Shown here piece after piece: positions 50,953-58,793 of a stretch of DNA of 64,000 nt (positions are counted from its first letter, which is position 1; the number at the start of each line of letters is the position of its first letter). Source of the DNA: Nevskia sp. (GTDB lineage: Bacteria > Pseudomonadota > Gammaproteobacteria > Nevskiales > Nevskiaceae). The stretch lies in the NCBI RefSeq assembly GCF_021732705.1, contig NZ_JAKFUM010000007.1, forward strand, positions 186,001 through 250,000. Reading direction: 5' to 3'. The translations under genes were made by a program, and so were the position numbers. The notes below the pieces were generated by a model, which was not told the origin of the DNA, did no database searches, and saw only the letters and a list, made by a program, of their open reading frames with translations.

Positions 50953-51629
50953 ACAGCAGGGGCATCGTGGAATCAGCGGCCGTCGCGGTGTGCGCGGTCC
51001 TCGCCGGTTGCGGGCTGTCGGAACGCACCCTGCAATGTCACGACGACGACGTTCGTGCGCTCATCTCCGAAACAATCTATCGCGAGGCGTTGCCGGCGGC
51101 AATTGCAGCGGTCGATTCGAGCGATCTTCGGGAACCCGTCAGCGCATTCCCGACTTCGCACCCTCTGGCGCTGGCCGGCATCGTCGAGCGCGAGCGGCGG
51201 GAAGGTGGCGGCATTGCGTGCCAGGCAACGCTATCCCTGCCGTACGGCGATGCTGCCGTCACGCCCGCCGCCGTCAGCGAAGAAGCTGTCGCCTTCGTGC
51301 AGCGAGCGATAGAGCGCAACGCTTTCGGCGATCGGCTGATCCGTGCGAAGCGGCTCGCGCCAGTGCTGGAATACCTGCCCGACGACGCGAACGGTGCCGC
51401 GACGTGGCGCATCGAATACGACGTGAACTTCACGTCCGATCGGAAACAGATCGTCGTCAGCACCGACCGCGCGAAGGGCATCGCCCTGTGGGTCGGCGAG
51501 TACATCGCGGCCGTCAGCGCGGCCGAACGCGAACTGTCGCTTGGCAGCACGAAAGCGGATGACTACGAAGCTGATTCGCTTGACCCTGACGATGCCCCAC
51601 AGGAATCGCCGCCCGCCCTGGTGAACTGA
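50949..51629 (+). CDS. lipoprotein in the repressor operon
   Basis: A 226-aa protein coupled to the repressor by ATGA (50949-50952). The N-terminus has a signal sequence and a lipobox LAGC, with the acylated Cys at position 21. The mature part is acidic, mixed alpha/beta, and ends with an acidic disordered tail. A lipoprotein made with the repressor should be produced in lysogens and might exclude superinfecting phage or alter the cell surface. No known family is recognised. Confidence 0.65.
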   Translation: MNSRGIVESAAVAVCAVLAGCGLSERTLQCHDDDVRALISETIYREALPAAIAAVDSSDLREPVSAFPTSHPLALAGIVERERREGGGIACQATLSLPYGDAAVTPAAVSEEAVAFVQRAIERNAFGDRLIRAKRLAPVLEYLPDDANGAATWRIEYDVNFTSDRKQIVVSTDRAKGIALWVGEYIAAVSAAERELSLGSTKADDYEADSLDPDDAPQESPPALVN

Positions 51630-51633
51630 TTGC

Positions 51634-52377
51634 ATGGCGCTGCCGGCCGCGCATCTGCTGATCACCCCGATCGTCCGCACCGTCAGCGAGACGCAGGGGC
51701 TGACCATCAAGGAAATCGCCGCCGTAGTCGCCGCGAAGCTGAAGCTGTCGGATGCTGACCTTGCGCCGCTGCGGCCCGGCGTGAAGCGCAAGCAATCCCT
51801 ATTCGACTTCCGGATTCAGAACGTCGTCGGCGAGCTGCAAACTGCCGATTGGCTCGAACTCGATGGCAAGGCGCTGCGGCTTGGCGGGCACGGCCGCGCG
51901 CAGCTCGCGCTTGGCCTGCCGCACTCGTTCAGGTGCCTGCGCAGCTACCCGCCTTACGCGGACGATTGGGACACGATGGGTGTCGCCGGCTTCGACGACG
52001 ATGGTGTGACGATCTTTCGAGATGCCCCGGAAGAACCGATCGAGCCGCCCGACATCGACGAACTGACTGCCGACGAGATCGCCGAACTGCGCGACATCAC
52101 GCCGCCCGACCACGACCAGGCGCACAAAATCGGCATGGAGATCGTGTATGGCGCGATCAACCTACTGAACGGCGAGATGGCCGGGCACCGGGCCGTGCTT
52201 CACGCGCTGATCGCAAGCCACCCTGCCCCGGCCAAGCTCTACGCCGAGCTGTCAGGCGCGGCCGAGCGACTGCGCGATCGGCCGATTGACGACGCCGTTT
52301 CCGACGAAGCGCGCGCCGCCGCATTGTCGAGCGTGCTGGAAGCTCAGGCACTCATGCGCGACCCGGTTCGCCGCTAA
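51634..52377 (+). CDS. protein with Mrr-N-like winged helix
   Basis: A 247-aa protein. Residues 9-80 (ITPIVRTVSETQGLTIKEIAAVVAAKL...FRIQNVVGELQTADWLELDG) resemble the N-terminal wHTH domain of Mrr restriction proteins. There is no Mrr nuclease domain; the rest is acidic (DITPPDHDQ) and helical. It starts four bases after the lipoprotein stop, so it shares the repressor transcript. A DNA-binding regulatory or immunity function is possible. The nuclease-less form is unusual. Confidence 0.5.
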   Translation: MALPAAHLLITPIVRTVSETQGLTIKEIAAVVAAKLKLSDADLAPLRPGVKRKQSLFDFRIQNVVGELQTADWLELDGKALRLGGHGRAQLALGLPHSFRCLRSYPPYADDWDTMGVAGFDDDGVTIFRDAPEEPIEPPDIDELTADEIAELRDITPPDHDQAHKIGMEIVYGAINLLNGEMAGHRAVLHALIASHPAPAKLYAELSGAAERLRDRPIDDAVSDEARAAALSSVLEAQALMRDPVRR

Positions 52378-52440
52378 ACCTGCCCGCTGTACCCGTGATC
52401 CGTTGACCGCGATCAAAGGTTTTACCGTTCGTCAGCAATT

Positions 52441-52456
52441 ACTAGCGTTTGCTATT
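52441..52456. promoter_or_regulatory. repressor operator, degenerate copy
   Basis: ACTAGCG-TT-TGCTATT matches the operator consensus ACTAGCG-N2-CGCTAGT in 12 of 14 specified bases. It lies upstream of the -10 and overlaps the start of the -35 (52455) of the rightward promoter. Together with the site at 52466 it forms a pair with centres 25 bp apart. Confidence 0.6.
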
Positions 52457-52483
52457 GCATATTCAAATAGCGTTCGCTAGTCT
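52455..52483 (+). promoter_or_regulatory. rightward early promoter with operator over the -10
   Basis: TTGCAT (52455-52460), a 17-base spacer and TAGTCT (52478-52483). The operator AATAGCG-TT-CGCTAGT (52466-52481) covers the spacer and -10. It is the same design as the cro promoter and explains co-regulation of both arms. It should drive the 52524-64000 operon. Confidence 0.75.
52466..52481. promoter_or_regulatory. repressor operator over the rightward -10 box
   Basis: AATAGCG-TT-CGCTAGT differs from the perfect dyad at 34435 in one arm base. It overlaps the -10 box at 52478-52483 and lies 25 bp from the degenerate copy upstream. Confidence 0.7.
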
Positions 52484-52523
52484 TTCTCCCGTACCGCAAC
52501 ACGCGGCATACGGGAGCACCGCA

Positions 52524-52718
52524 ATGCAACAGCAGTCCACCAGCGCCGCGTTACCGCCGGCCCACAAGCATCGGGAAGCAGTCCGAGTTGTGCCGCGCGA
52601 CGGAATCACCGATGTACTGATGTCGCTCCCGACCCGATCGGGCAGTTTGATTCGCTGGTCGTGGTGCTCCCTTGGACCGCACGACCGCCGCCGTTCCGAA
52701 GCCCTCGCGAACGCCTGA
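52524..52718 (+). CDS. 64-aa basic protein, first gene of the rightward operon
   Basis: MQQQSTSAAL...: a small protein with a basic stretch (RVVPRDG, HDRRRSE) and several aromatic/Ser residues, rather like a short nucleic-acid-binding protein. It precedes a factor-independent terminator by 18 bases, the position of the lambda N gene. An antiterminator role is an attractive but untested idea. Confidence 0.55.
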   Translation: MQQQSTSAALPPAHKHREAVRVVPRDGITDVLMSLPTRSGSLIRWSWCSLGPHDRRRSEALANA

Positions 52719-52736
52719 AACCGAACCCTGAGCCTT

Positions 52737-52767
52737 GCCCGGCCGGAGGTTTAGGCCGGGCTTTTTT
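52737..52767 (+). terminator. factor-independent terminator inside the rightward operon
   Basis: GCCCGGCC (52737-52744), a 9-base loop with GGAGG, GGCCGGGC (52754-52761) and TTTTTT (52762-52767). It meets all requirements for an intrinsic terminator. It lies between the first and second genes, and the next gene's ribosome-binding site begins right after the T-run. Confidence 0.85.
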
Positions 52768-52777
52768 GGAGGGCGAC

Positions 52778-52975
52778 ATGCTGAACGAAAGACTCGAAGA
52801 ACAGCGCGATGACATTGAGTCGTTGCGACGCCGGAACGTAGTTCTCACCAAACAGAACGAAGCGCTTGCCGCCGTCCTGAAAGACGCCCGCGAACGCATG
52901 CTGGGAACCAGCCCGGCCATCGTGGCGTTGCGCAACCGTGCTGACGAAGCGCTGGCCATGACGGGGCAGTCATGA
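52778..52975 (+). CDS. 65-aa coiled-coil protein
   Basis: MLNERLEEQRDDIESLRRRNVVLTKQNEALAAVL shows leucine/asparagine heptads of a coiled coil. A GGAGGG ribosome-binding site lies 4 bases upstream and overlaps the terminator end. Small dimeric coiled-coil phage proteins commonly precede recombination genes; role unknown. Confidence 0.6.
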   Translation: MLNERLEEQRDDIESLRRRNVVLTKQNEALAAVLKDARERMLGTSPAIVALRNRADEALAMTGQS

Positions 52976-53196
52976 ACGCCCGCATCCTGCTACGCCTCGC
53001 GTTCAACAAGCGCCGCGCCGCAGCCGAACCAGCAACCAACCGTACCGCCCTGCGCGCCGAACAGATCGCGCGCCGACACGAGTGCGTGACCGACTCGAAT
53101 GGAGTCCAGCATCTCGCGCCGATTGTGTACTGCGCTCGCGAACTGCCAGGTCACCGCACCGTGAAAGGCACTGAGATCAAAGGTGCGATCCGGTGA
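52972..53196 (+). CDS. small basic hypothetical protein
   Basis: A 74-aa basic protein coupled by ATGA overlap (52972). The N-terminus is helical and arginine-rich (ARILLRLAFNKRRAA), the C-terminus contains a beta pair (QHLAPIVYCARELPG). It could bind nucleic acid. No family. Confidence 0.5.
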   Translation: MNARILLRLAFNKRRAAAEPATNRTALRAEQIARRHECVTDSNGVQHLAPIVYCARELPGHRTVKGTEIKGAIR

Positions 53197-53501
53197 ACTA
53201 CGACATGACGAAGCCGTGCGACGAGTGCCCGTTTCTTCCGGAGATGCACTTTCAAGTCGAGCGCCTTGAAGAGTTCGCACGCGGCGAGTTCCCTTGCCAC
53301 AAGGCTTGCAAGGTCGACAGCAAAGGCAATTTCGTGGCTCGAAACGACAAGACACCCCACTGCGCTGGCGCATTGATCTTCAACGAACGGCGCAATCGAC
53401 CGCACCAGATGATGCGTATCTGCGAGCGCGTTGGACACTACGATCGAAGGAAATTAGACATGACGGTCGCACTCGTCGGTGACGAGGAACTTGACTCGTG
53501 A
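53193..53501 (+). CDS. zinc-binding DUF6283-like protein
   Basis: A 102-aa protein with a GTG start in a GTGA overlap. CDECPFLPEM, then CHKAC and a later C (PHCAG) give a Cys/His-rich layout like DUF6283-type phage proteins. A metal-binding fold is likely. It sits in a run of coupled early genes. Function unknown. Confidence 0.65.
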   Translation: MNYDMTKPCDECPFLPEMHFQVERLEEFARGEFPCHKACKVDSKGNFVARNDKTPHCAGALIFNERRNRPHQMMRICERVGHYDRRKLDMTVALVGDEELDS

Positions 53502-53719
53502 GCCTCGTCACGTCGTATCGCACCATCACGATCAGCATGCCTGACGACATAGATCGCTCAGACATTGAGCGCGCCGTTCTAGCGACTGCGCGTGCGCACA
53601 ACCTGGAATGTCGGCGGAGTGGAGACGCTGGCGACTCGTTCCATTTGTCGAGGCCTGTCAAGAGCGCGCGCAATACCGTTGCCGGTTTTCTGCGGCTGAT
53701 CAGCGGCGGGAAACAATGA
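53498..53719 (+). CDS. small hypothetical protein
   Basis: 73 aa, GTG start overlapping the preceding TGA. ITISMPDDIDRSDIERAVLATARAHNLECRR looks like a short alpha/beta unit with an arginine-rich end. Coupled to both neighbours. Unknown. Confidence 0.5.
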   Translation: MSLVTSYRTITISMPDDIDRSDIERAVLATARAHNLECRRSGDAGDSFHLSRPVKSARNTVAGFLRLISGGKQ

Positions 53720-54132
53720 ACGGCCGCGAGCTTACTCCCGATGCGCAAGCTGATCGGGTCGAATTTGACTCGACACTCGCCAGTCGCGGCTGCACCTGTT
53801 TCGTTTCCCCGCCGTGCAGCTTTTGCACGCACGCGGGGAATCCGTTGAATCAAGCCGAAAACGAAAGCTGCTGGCTCCCGGAAACCCTCGAATTACCCGC
53901 AGTTGCAGTGCACGCGGAAGCTGGCGCGTTCATTGGCGTAGAGATCGCGCCGAACGGGCGCGAGTGTACCGCAGTCGTGGCGGTCACTCGGCTGCGCGAC
54001 GGTCGAATCCACATCAAAAATGCGCGCGACTTACTTGATACCGCGTCGGCGCTGATCAAGGCGTTTGAAGACATGCGCACCCGTCGTGCTGCGGTCGCGA
54101 ACGCATCAATCCCCCCCGAGAACCGGCCGTAA
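53716..54132 (+). CDS. hypothetical early protein, Cys-rich N-terminus
   Basis: A 138-aa protein starting at ATG 53716 (overlap). N-terminal CTCFVSPPCSFCTH suggests a small zinc site, after which there is a beta-rich region (AGAFIGVEIAPNGREC.AVVAVTRL) and a helix (DLLDTASALIKAFEDM). Small conserved phage proteins of this kind have no known role. Confidence 0.55.
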   Translation: MNGRELTPDAQADRVEFDSTLASRGCTCFVSPPCSFCTHAGNPLNQAENESCWLPETLELPAVAVHAEAGAFIGVEIAPNGRECTAVVAVTRLRDGRIHIKNARDLLDTASALIKAFEDMRTRRAAVANASIPPENRP

Positions 54133-54165
54133 GGCCATCACCCTGCAGTTCACCGAGTAACCCCA

Positions 54166-54510
54166 ATGTCACTGAAAGCCAATCTGGAACAGTTCAACGG
54201 AGGCAAATTCGCGAAGCGACTCGACGACGAGTTTCGCGATCTTGTGGCCGCATGCGTCGCAACCGGGAAGTCGGGCGCGATGACGATCACGCTGAAACTC
54301 AAGCCCGGAAAGGGCGGCGGACAGACGATGGCCGTTGACTACGACTCGAAGGTCAAGGAACCGAGCTTCGACTCGCCAGTCGCGCATCTGTACGTCGCGA
54401 ACGGCAACAGCCTGGTCATCACCCCGCCCGAGCAGAAGGAAATGGAACTGAAGCCATCGGCGGCTCAGGAACAGGCTCCGCTGCGCGCCGTCGGCGGTCG
54501 CGACGCCTAA
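54166..54510 (+). CDS. hypothetical protein, acts upstream of the DUF2303 gene
   Basis: A 114-aa protein (MSLKANLEQFNGG...). The beta-rich centre (GAMTITLKLKPGKGGGQTMAVDYD) and the acidic/Gln-rich C-terminal half are typical of the small protein that precedes DUF2303 in phage operons. A putative ssDNA-related role is guessed from context only. Confidence 0.6.
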   Translation: MSLKANLEQFNGGKFAKRLDDEFRDLVAACVATGKSGAMTITLKLKPGKGGGQTMAVDYDSKVKEPSFDSPVAHLYVANGNSLVITPPEQKEMELKPSAAQEQAPLRAVGGRDA

Positions 54511-54544
54511 GTAGCAATCCACCCGCATTTTTTGGAGTAGAGCA

Positions 54545-55354
54545 ATGGAAGAAGAAAACCAGTCGGCTGCGGCGATCGTTCGCGACCTGTCACGGCCGAC
54601 GCTGCAGGACGTTCAGGGCGTCCCGACCCTGATCATTCAGGATGGTCAGAAATTCACACAGTTCCCGGAACTGCTGCCCCGGCCGAAGCGCACAAAGGCG
54701 AAGCTCACGGCGATGGATGTCGGCGGCTTTGTCGACTACGTCAGGGAATACAAGCTGCCGCGCACGCGGCTGTTCGCGACGACCGTCGGTCAGGCCCTGA
54801 GCATCACCGGCAAGATCGACTATCACGAAGCCGGTGAAGGCGACGAAGCGCCGTCGCACTGCGAGCACAACATCACCTGTCCGCTGACGTACAGCGACGA
54901 ATGGGGCCGCTGGACTGGTGCCAGCAATCGGCACATGAGCCAGAAGGAGTTCGGCGAGTTCCTGGAAGAAAACCTGCCAGACATCATCGAGCCGCAGTCG
55001 GATGCCCTGCTCGCTGCCGCGCTGAACTTCAGTTCGTCACGCAAGGTCGAGTTCCGTTCGTCTCAGCGGCTGTCCGACGGACTGACGCAGTTCACCTATT
55101 CCGAGTCGGACAACAACGCACAGCAGGCCGCGTTGCCGACGGAGATCGTCGTCGCCATCCCGGTGTTCGTGAACGGCACGAAGTACGACCTGAAGGCCCG
55201 TCTGAAGCACTCGATTCGCGATGCCAACCTGAAGATTTGGTACGAGATCGTGCGCCCCGACAAGGTTGTCGAGTTGGCCCTGAAGGCGGTGCTTGCCGAC
55301 ATCGCCATGAAGACCGGCATCACCCCGATCCGCGCCAGCGTCGCGCTCGCCTGA
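54545..55354 (+). CDS. DUF2303 (YfdQ-like) protein
   Basis: A 269-aa protein. YREYKLPRTRLFATTVGQALSITGKIDYHEAG, CPLTYSDEWGRW and MSQKEFGEFLEENLPDI match DUF2303, a family found near phage recombination genes such as RecT/exonuclease. The role is unknown; context suggests recombination or DNA protection. It is followed by a stem-loop and the coiled-coil protein. Confidence 0.85.
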   Translation: MEEENQSAAAIVRDLSRPTLQDVQGVPTLIIQDGQKFTQFPELLPRPKRTKAKLTAMDVGGFVDYVREYKLPRTRLFATTVGQALSITGKIDYHEAGEGDEAPSHCEHNITCPLTYSDEWGRWTGASNRHMSQKEFGEFLEENLPDIIEPQSDALLAAALNFSSSRKVEFRSSQRLSDGLTQFTYSESDNNAQQAALPTEIVVAIPVFVNGTKYDLKARLKHSIRDANLKIWYEIVRPDKVVELALKAVLADIAMKTGITPIRASVALA

Positions 55355-55369
55355 TCGACTCCCGTCACG

Positions 55370-55393
55370 CAGCGCCGGGATAGGCCGGCGCTG
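55370..55393 (+). other. intercistronic stem-loop
   Basis: CAGCGCCGG and CCGGCGCTG form a perfect 9-bp stem around a 6-base loop in the gap after the DUF2303 gene. No T-run, so not a standard terminator. A probable mRNA processing or stability element. Confidence 0.5.
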
Positions 55394-55415
55394 CACCCAA
55401 CCCCTACGGAATCCC

Positions 55416-56783
55416 ATGACCACCGAACTGATTGAGCGGGGCGACAGCGCTCGCGCCGATGACGACAGCACTTCGTTGACCCCCGCGCCGCCGCCCAGCG
55501 CGCTGGTCACCTTGGACCCGGAGGCGTACACCGCCGCCGTATTCAACCCGTTCGTTGCCCGCGTGAAGGCTGCGAAGCAGACCGTTGCCGAAACGCCGGT
55601 CTACGACATCACCACGAAGGCCGGACTGGCCACCGCAACAAAGCTGCGCGCCCTGTTCCGGAAGATTCGCACCGAGGGCGACGCCGAACGCAAGCTGCGC
55701 ACCGAGCCGGTCACGAAAATCCAGAAGCGGCTGATCGAAGAGTTCGCGAAGCTCAAGGCCGAAGTCGAGCCGTTCGAGGCGCGCTTTGATGCCGAGATCG
55801 AGGCCGAGAACAAGCGGCAGGAACAGGTTGCCGAAGCGAAGCGGCAGGAAGAAGCCGCCCGCGTCGCCGCGCTGCAGGAAAAGGTACGCGCGATCGGTGC
55901 ACGAACTGCCGAAGCCGTCGGCAAGACGCCTGACGAGATCGCCGCGATCCGCGCCGAAGTGATGGCGATCGACCCGACCGAAGCCGAGTACGAAGAGCTT
56001 GCCGGTGCCGCGCTGCGCGTGCAGCGTGAAACGCTGGTCGAGTTGGATCGCCTGCATGCCGCCGCTGTCGAGCAGCAGCGCAAGAACGAGGAAGCGGAGC
56101 GTAACCGCCTGGAACTGGAAAGGCTCCGTGAGGACAAGGCGAAGGCTGAACGCGCCGCCGCGATCCGCGAGCGCATTACCGGCATGAAGTCGCTGGCCGA
56201 ATTCGAGTCACCCGCGCCGGCGTCGGAAGTGATCAAGGCTCGCATCGCCAAGGCCTTCGAGATCGACACATCCGAAGACTCGTTCGGCGATCAGGTAGAG
56301 ATCGCGCAGCTCGTCCTGAACGGCGTCCGCGACAAGCTGAACGTCGCGCTGGTAGCCGCGATGGATCGTGAGCAAGCTGCTGCGACCAAGGCCGAGGCTG
56401 AGCGCCAGCGCCTGGCCGACGAGCGTGCGAAGCAGCAAGAGACCGAGCGCGAGAACGCAAAGCTGCGCGAACAACTCGCTGCCGCGCAGCGCGTAGCCAG
56501 CGAGCGCGAAGCAGCGCCCACCGCTGCCGCACCGCCGGAACCCGTCAGCGCGGTTGTCGAGTTCACCGCCACGAAGGAATACCGCGCATTCGACGACGCC
56601 CCGGATGTTGCCGCAGCTGACGTTGCCGAAATCGTCGCAGGCGTTGCCGACCTTCCGGCCAGCCCCGCGATCCCGAAGCGCCCGACGGATACGGAGATCG
56701 TCCGCGCCGTCGCGGATGCCTTCCATGTCGACTCCGCCATCGCCAAGGGCTGGATTCGCGCCATCAATTTCGCCGCCATCTGA
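55416..56783 (+). CDS. coiled-coil protein of the recombination operon
   Basis: A 455-aa protein. Residues ~110-250 and ~325-370 are Glu/Ala/Arg/Lys-rich coiled coil (EIEAENKRQEQVAEAKRQEEAARV). The N-terminal ~100 residues form a small domain and the C-terminal ~60 (TDTEIVRAVADAFHVDSAIAKGWI) a short helical domain. Such proteins stand between DUF2303 and RecT in many phages, resembling DUF1351-type. Role unknown; probably recombination-related. Confidence 0.7.
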   Translation: MTTELIERGDSARADDDSTSLTPAPPPSALVTLDPEAYTAAVFNPFVARVKAAKQTVAETPVYDITTKAGLATATKLRALFRKIRTEGDAERKLRTEPVTKIQKRLIEEFAKLKAEVEPFEARFDAEIEAENKRQEQVAEAKRQEEAARVAALQEKVRAIGARTAEAVGKTPDEIAAIRAEVMAIDPTEAEYEELAGAALRVQRETLVELDRLHAAAVEQQRKNEEAERNRLELERLREDKAKAERAAAIRERITGMKSLAEFESPAPASEVIKARIAKAFEIDTSEDSFGDQVEIAQLVLNGVRDKLNVALVAAMDREQAAATKAEAERQRLADERAKQQETERENAKLREQLAAAQRVASEREAAPTAAAPPEPVSAVVEFTATKEYRAFDDAPDVAAADVAEIVAGVADLPASPAIPKRPTDTEIVRAVADAFHVDSAIAKGWIRAINFAAI

Positions 56784-56784
56784 C

Positions 56785-56967
56785 ATGACCAGCATCGACA
56801 CCTACCTGCGGCACGTCGACAAGGACGGCAAGCGGCACGTCGCCCGGTACCGCGTCTGGGATCGCGACCGGTTCCTGAAGTCGCAGCTTGACGCTGCGGC
56901 GAAGGAACAGGGCCGGATTGAACCGATCACCGAGGCGCAGTACGAAGCCGATCGCGCCAAGCACTAA
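56785..56967 (+). CDS. 60-aa basic small protein
   Basis: MTSIDTYLRHVDKDGKRHVARYRVWDRDRFLKSQ: a strongly charged, helical, arginine-rich protein in the gap between the coiled-coil gene and RecT. It looks like a DNA- or RNA-associated factor. Unknown. Confidence 0.55.
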   Translation: MTSIDTYLRHVDKDGKRHVARYRVWDRDRFLKSQLDAAAKEQGRIEPITEAQYEADRAKH

Positions 56968-56978
56968 CCACACCTGAA

Positions 56979-56996
56979 GCCCGGTGCGAGCCGGGC
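56979..56996 (+). other. intercistronic stem-loop before recT
   Basis: GCCCGG, a 6-base loop and CCGGGC, with the GGAG ribosome-binding site immediately after. Same stem sequence class as 15614 and 52737. It could modulate recT translation. Confidence 0.5.
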
Positions 56997-57007
56997 GGAG
57001 ATCACAC

Positions 57008-58162
57008 ATGAGTTCCGAAGCCGTAACAGCCGTTGCAGCCGTAACATCCGCGGAGCCGCCAATGCTGCCCGATGCGTTCATGTCGACCACGTCGCTCGTC
57101 ATGGACAGCAACGCGATGTCGCAGATGCTGACGCTTGCCGAAGTGATGGCCACCGCCGTCGCCACTGTGCCCGTGCACTTCAGGGGCAAAAAGGGCGACT
57201 GCCTGGCGGTCATCATGCAGAGCATGCAGTGGGGGCTGAATCCGTTCACCGTCGCACAGAAAACGCACCTGGTCAGCGGCACGCTTGGATACGAGGCGCA
57301 GCTCGTCAACGCCGTCATCATCGCCCGCGCGCCTGTGGCCAATCGTCCGAAGTTTGAATGGTTCGGACCATGGGAAAAGATCGTCGGCAAGTTCGTCGAG
57401 CGTGAAAGCAAGACGAAGAAAGACGACCACGGCGACGCACAGAAGTACCGCGCGCCAGCGTGGGATATCAAGGACGAGGCCGGCTGCGGCGTCACTGTTT
57501 CGGCCGTGTTCCGGGGCGAGAAAGAGCCGCGTGAACTGACGCTGCTGATGACCCAGGCCCGCACCCGCAATTCGACGCTGTGGGCCGACGATCCGAAGCA
57601 GCAGCTTGCGTACCTCGCGATCAAGCGCTGGTCGCGGCTGTACTGCCCGGACGTGATCATGGGCGTGTACACCCGCGACGAGCTTGAGGATCGTCACGAA
57701 GAGATCGACGTGACACCGAAAAGCAATGCGCCTGACCCGTCGATCGATCTGTTGCTGAAGACGCTGATCGGCTCGCTTGAGCGCGAGTCGAAGCATGGCT
57801 TCGCTGCCGTCGACGCGGCCTGGAAAAGCATGACTGCGGAACAGCGCCGCCTGATCCCGAACGCCGACTGGACGCGGATCAAGATCGATGCTGTCGAGGC
57901 GGACAAGGCGAAGGCATCGCCGCGCGGTACCGGCTCGCCGGATGCCCCCGCCCCGACACCGCAAGCGGAGCCCGGCGCAAGCCCCGTGGCCGATCCGAAC
58001 GCTCCGTCCTATGCCTGGCTGATGTCACAGGTTCACATCGCGACAACCGGTGACGAGCTGCTCCAGATTCAGTCCGACGCATCGCATCTGACGCCGCAGA
58101 TGCAGGGCGAGATCGCTGCGGCATGCAAGTCGCGCGCACGGACCCTGTCGGCCAATGGCTGA
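57008..58162 (+). CDS. recT: RecT-family annealing protein
   Basis: A 384-aa protein starting at ATG 57008. CLAVIMQSMQWGLNPFTVAQKTHLVSGTLGYEAQLVNAVI (about 60-100) and LAYLAIKRWSRLYCPDVIMGVYTRDE are RecT-family signatures. It anneals single strands for phage recombination with the adjacent exonuclease. It is longer than E. coli RecT (269 aa); the last ~120 residues form an additional domain, proline-rich near 300. The gene overlaps the YqaJ exonuclease by 8 bases. Confidence 0.9.
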   Translation: MSSEAVTAVAAVTSAEPPMLPDAFMSTTSLVMDSNAMSQMLTLAEVMATAVATVPVHFRGKKGDCLAVIMQSMQWGLNPFTVAQKTHLVSGTLGYEAQLVNAVIIARAPVANRPKFEWFGPWEKIVGKFVERESKTKKDDHGDAQKYRAPAWDIKDEAGCGVTVSAVFRGEKEPRELTLLMTQARTRNSTLWADDPKQQLAYLAIKRWSRLYCPDVIMGVYTRDELEDRHEEIDVTPKSNAPDPSIDLLLKTLIGSLERESKHGFAAVDAAWKSMTAEQRRLIPNADWTRIKIDAVEADKAKASPRGTGSPDAPAPTPQAEPGASPVADPNAPSYAWLMSQVHIATTGDELLQIQSDASHLTPQMQGEIAAACKSRARTLSANG

Positions 58163-58793
58163 AGATCGGATCATCGAACAGGGAAGCGAGGGCTGGCGCG
58201 CGCTGCGCGCCGGCAAGCTCACGGCCAGCGAGTTCCAGACGATTTGCGACGGAACACCGGTCGCTCGTGAGTCGCTGATGTGCGTGCTCGCATTCGAGCG
58301 GCTTTCCGGACAGCCGCGACATGAGATCAGCGCCGCATCCCTGAAGTGGGGCACAGCGCAGGAACAGGAAGCCCGGCGCGAGTATGAATTCCAGTCCGGG
58401 AACATCGCCCTGCAAGCGGAGTTCACCCCGCACCCGGATTACCCATTCATCGGTGCCAGTCCGGACTTCATCGTGCCGCCGAAGGGCGGCGGCGAGATCA
58501 AGTCGCCGCTGAACGAAGGGGTACACGTCCGCACCTGGCTCGACGGCATGCCGAAAGAACATCGCTGGCAGGTTCAGGGCGGAATGATGTGTACCGGGGC
58601 CGCATGGTGGGACTTCTGTTCGTGGCACCCGAACACTTCACCAAACCTGCGCCTGTACCGGCAGCGGATCAAGCGCGACGACTCGTTCATCGCCGAAATG
58701 CTGGACAGCCTGCTTCAGTTTGAGGCGGAGCTTCGGACGCTGGTGAAGCGGCTCGAAGCAAAGGGCGTCGCCGCTGCGGAGTTCGTGGCATGA
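58155..58793 (+). CDS. YqaJ-type (lambda exonuclease-like) nuclease
   Basis: A 212-aa protein. W-R-x-L-R-A-G near the N-terminus, GASPDF (about 93-98), GGEIKSP (about 110-116) and HRWQVQGGMM (about 135-144) are the active-site motifs of the YqaJ/lambda Exo group, including D, E and K residues. It resects duplex ends to feed RecT. Its start lies inside the end of recT, so the two are translated together. Confidence 0.9.
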   Translation: MAEDRIIEQGSEGWRALRAGKLTASEFQTICDGTPVARESLMCVLAFERLSGQPRHEISAASLKWGTAQEQEARREYEFQSGNIALQAEFTPHPDYPFIGASPDFIVPPKGGGEIKSPLNEGVHVRTWLDGMPKEHRWQVQGGMMCTGAAWWDFCSWHPNTSPNLRLYRQRIKRDDSFIAEMLDSLLQFEAELRTLVKRLEAKGVAAAEFVA

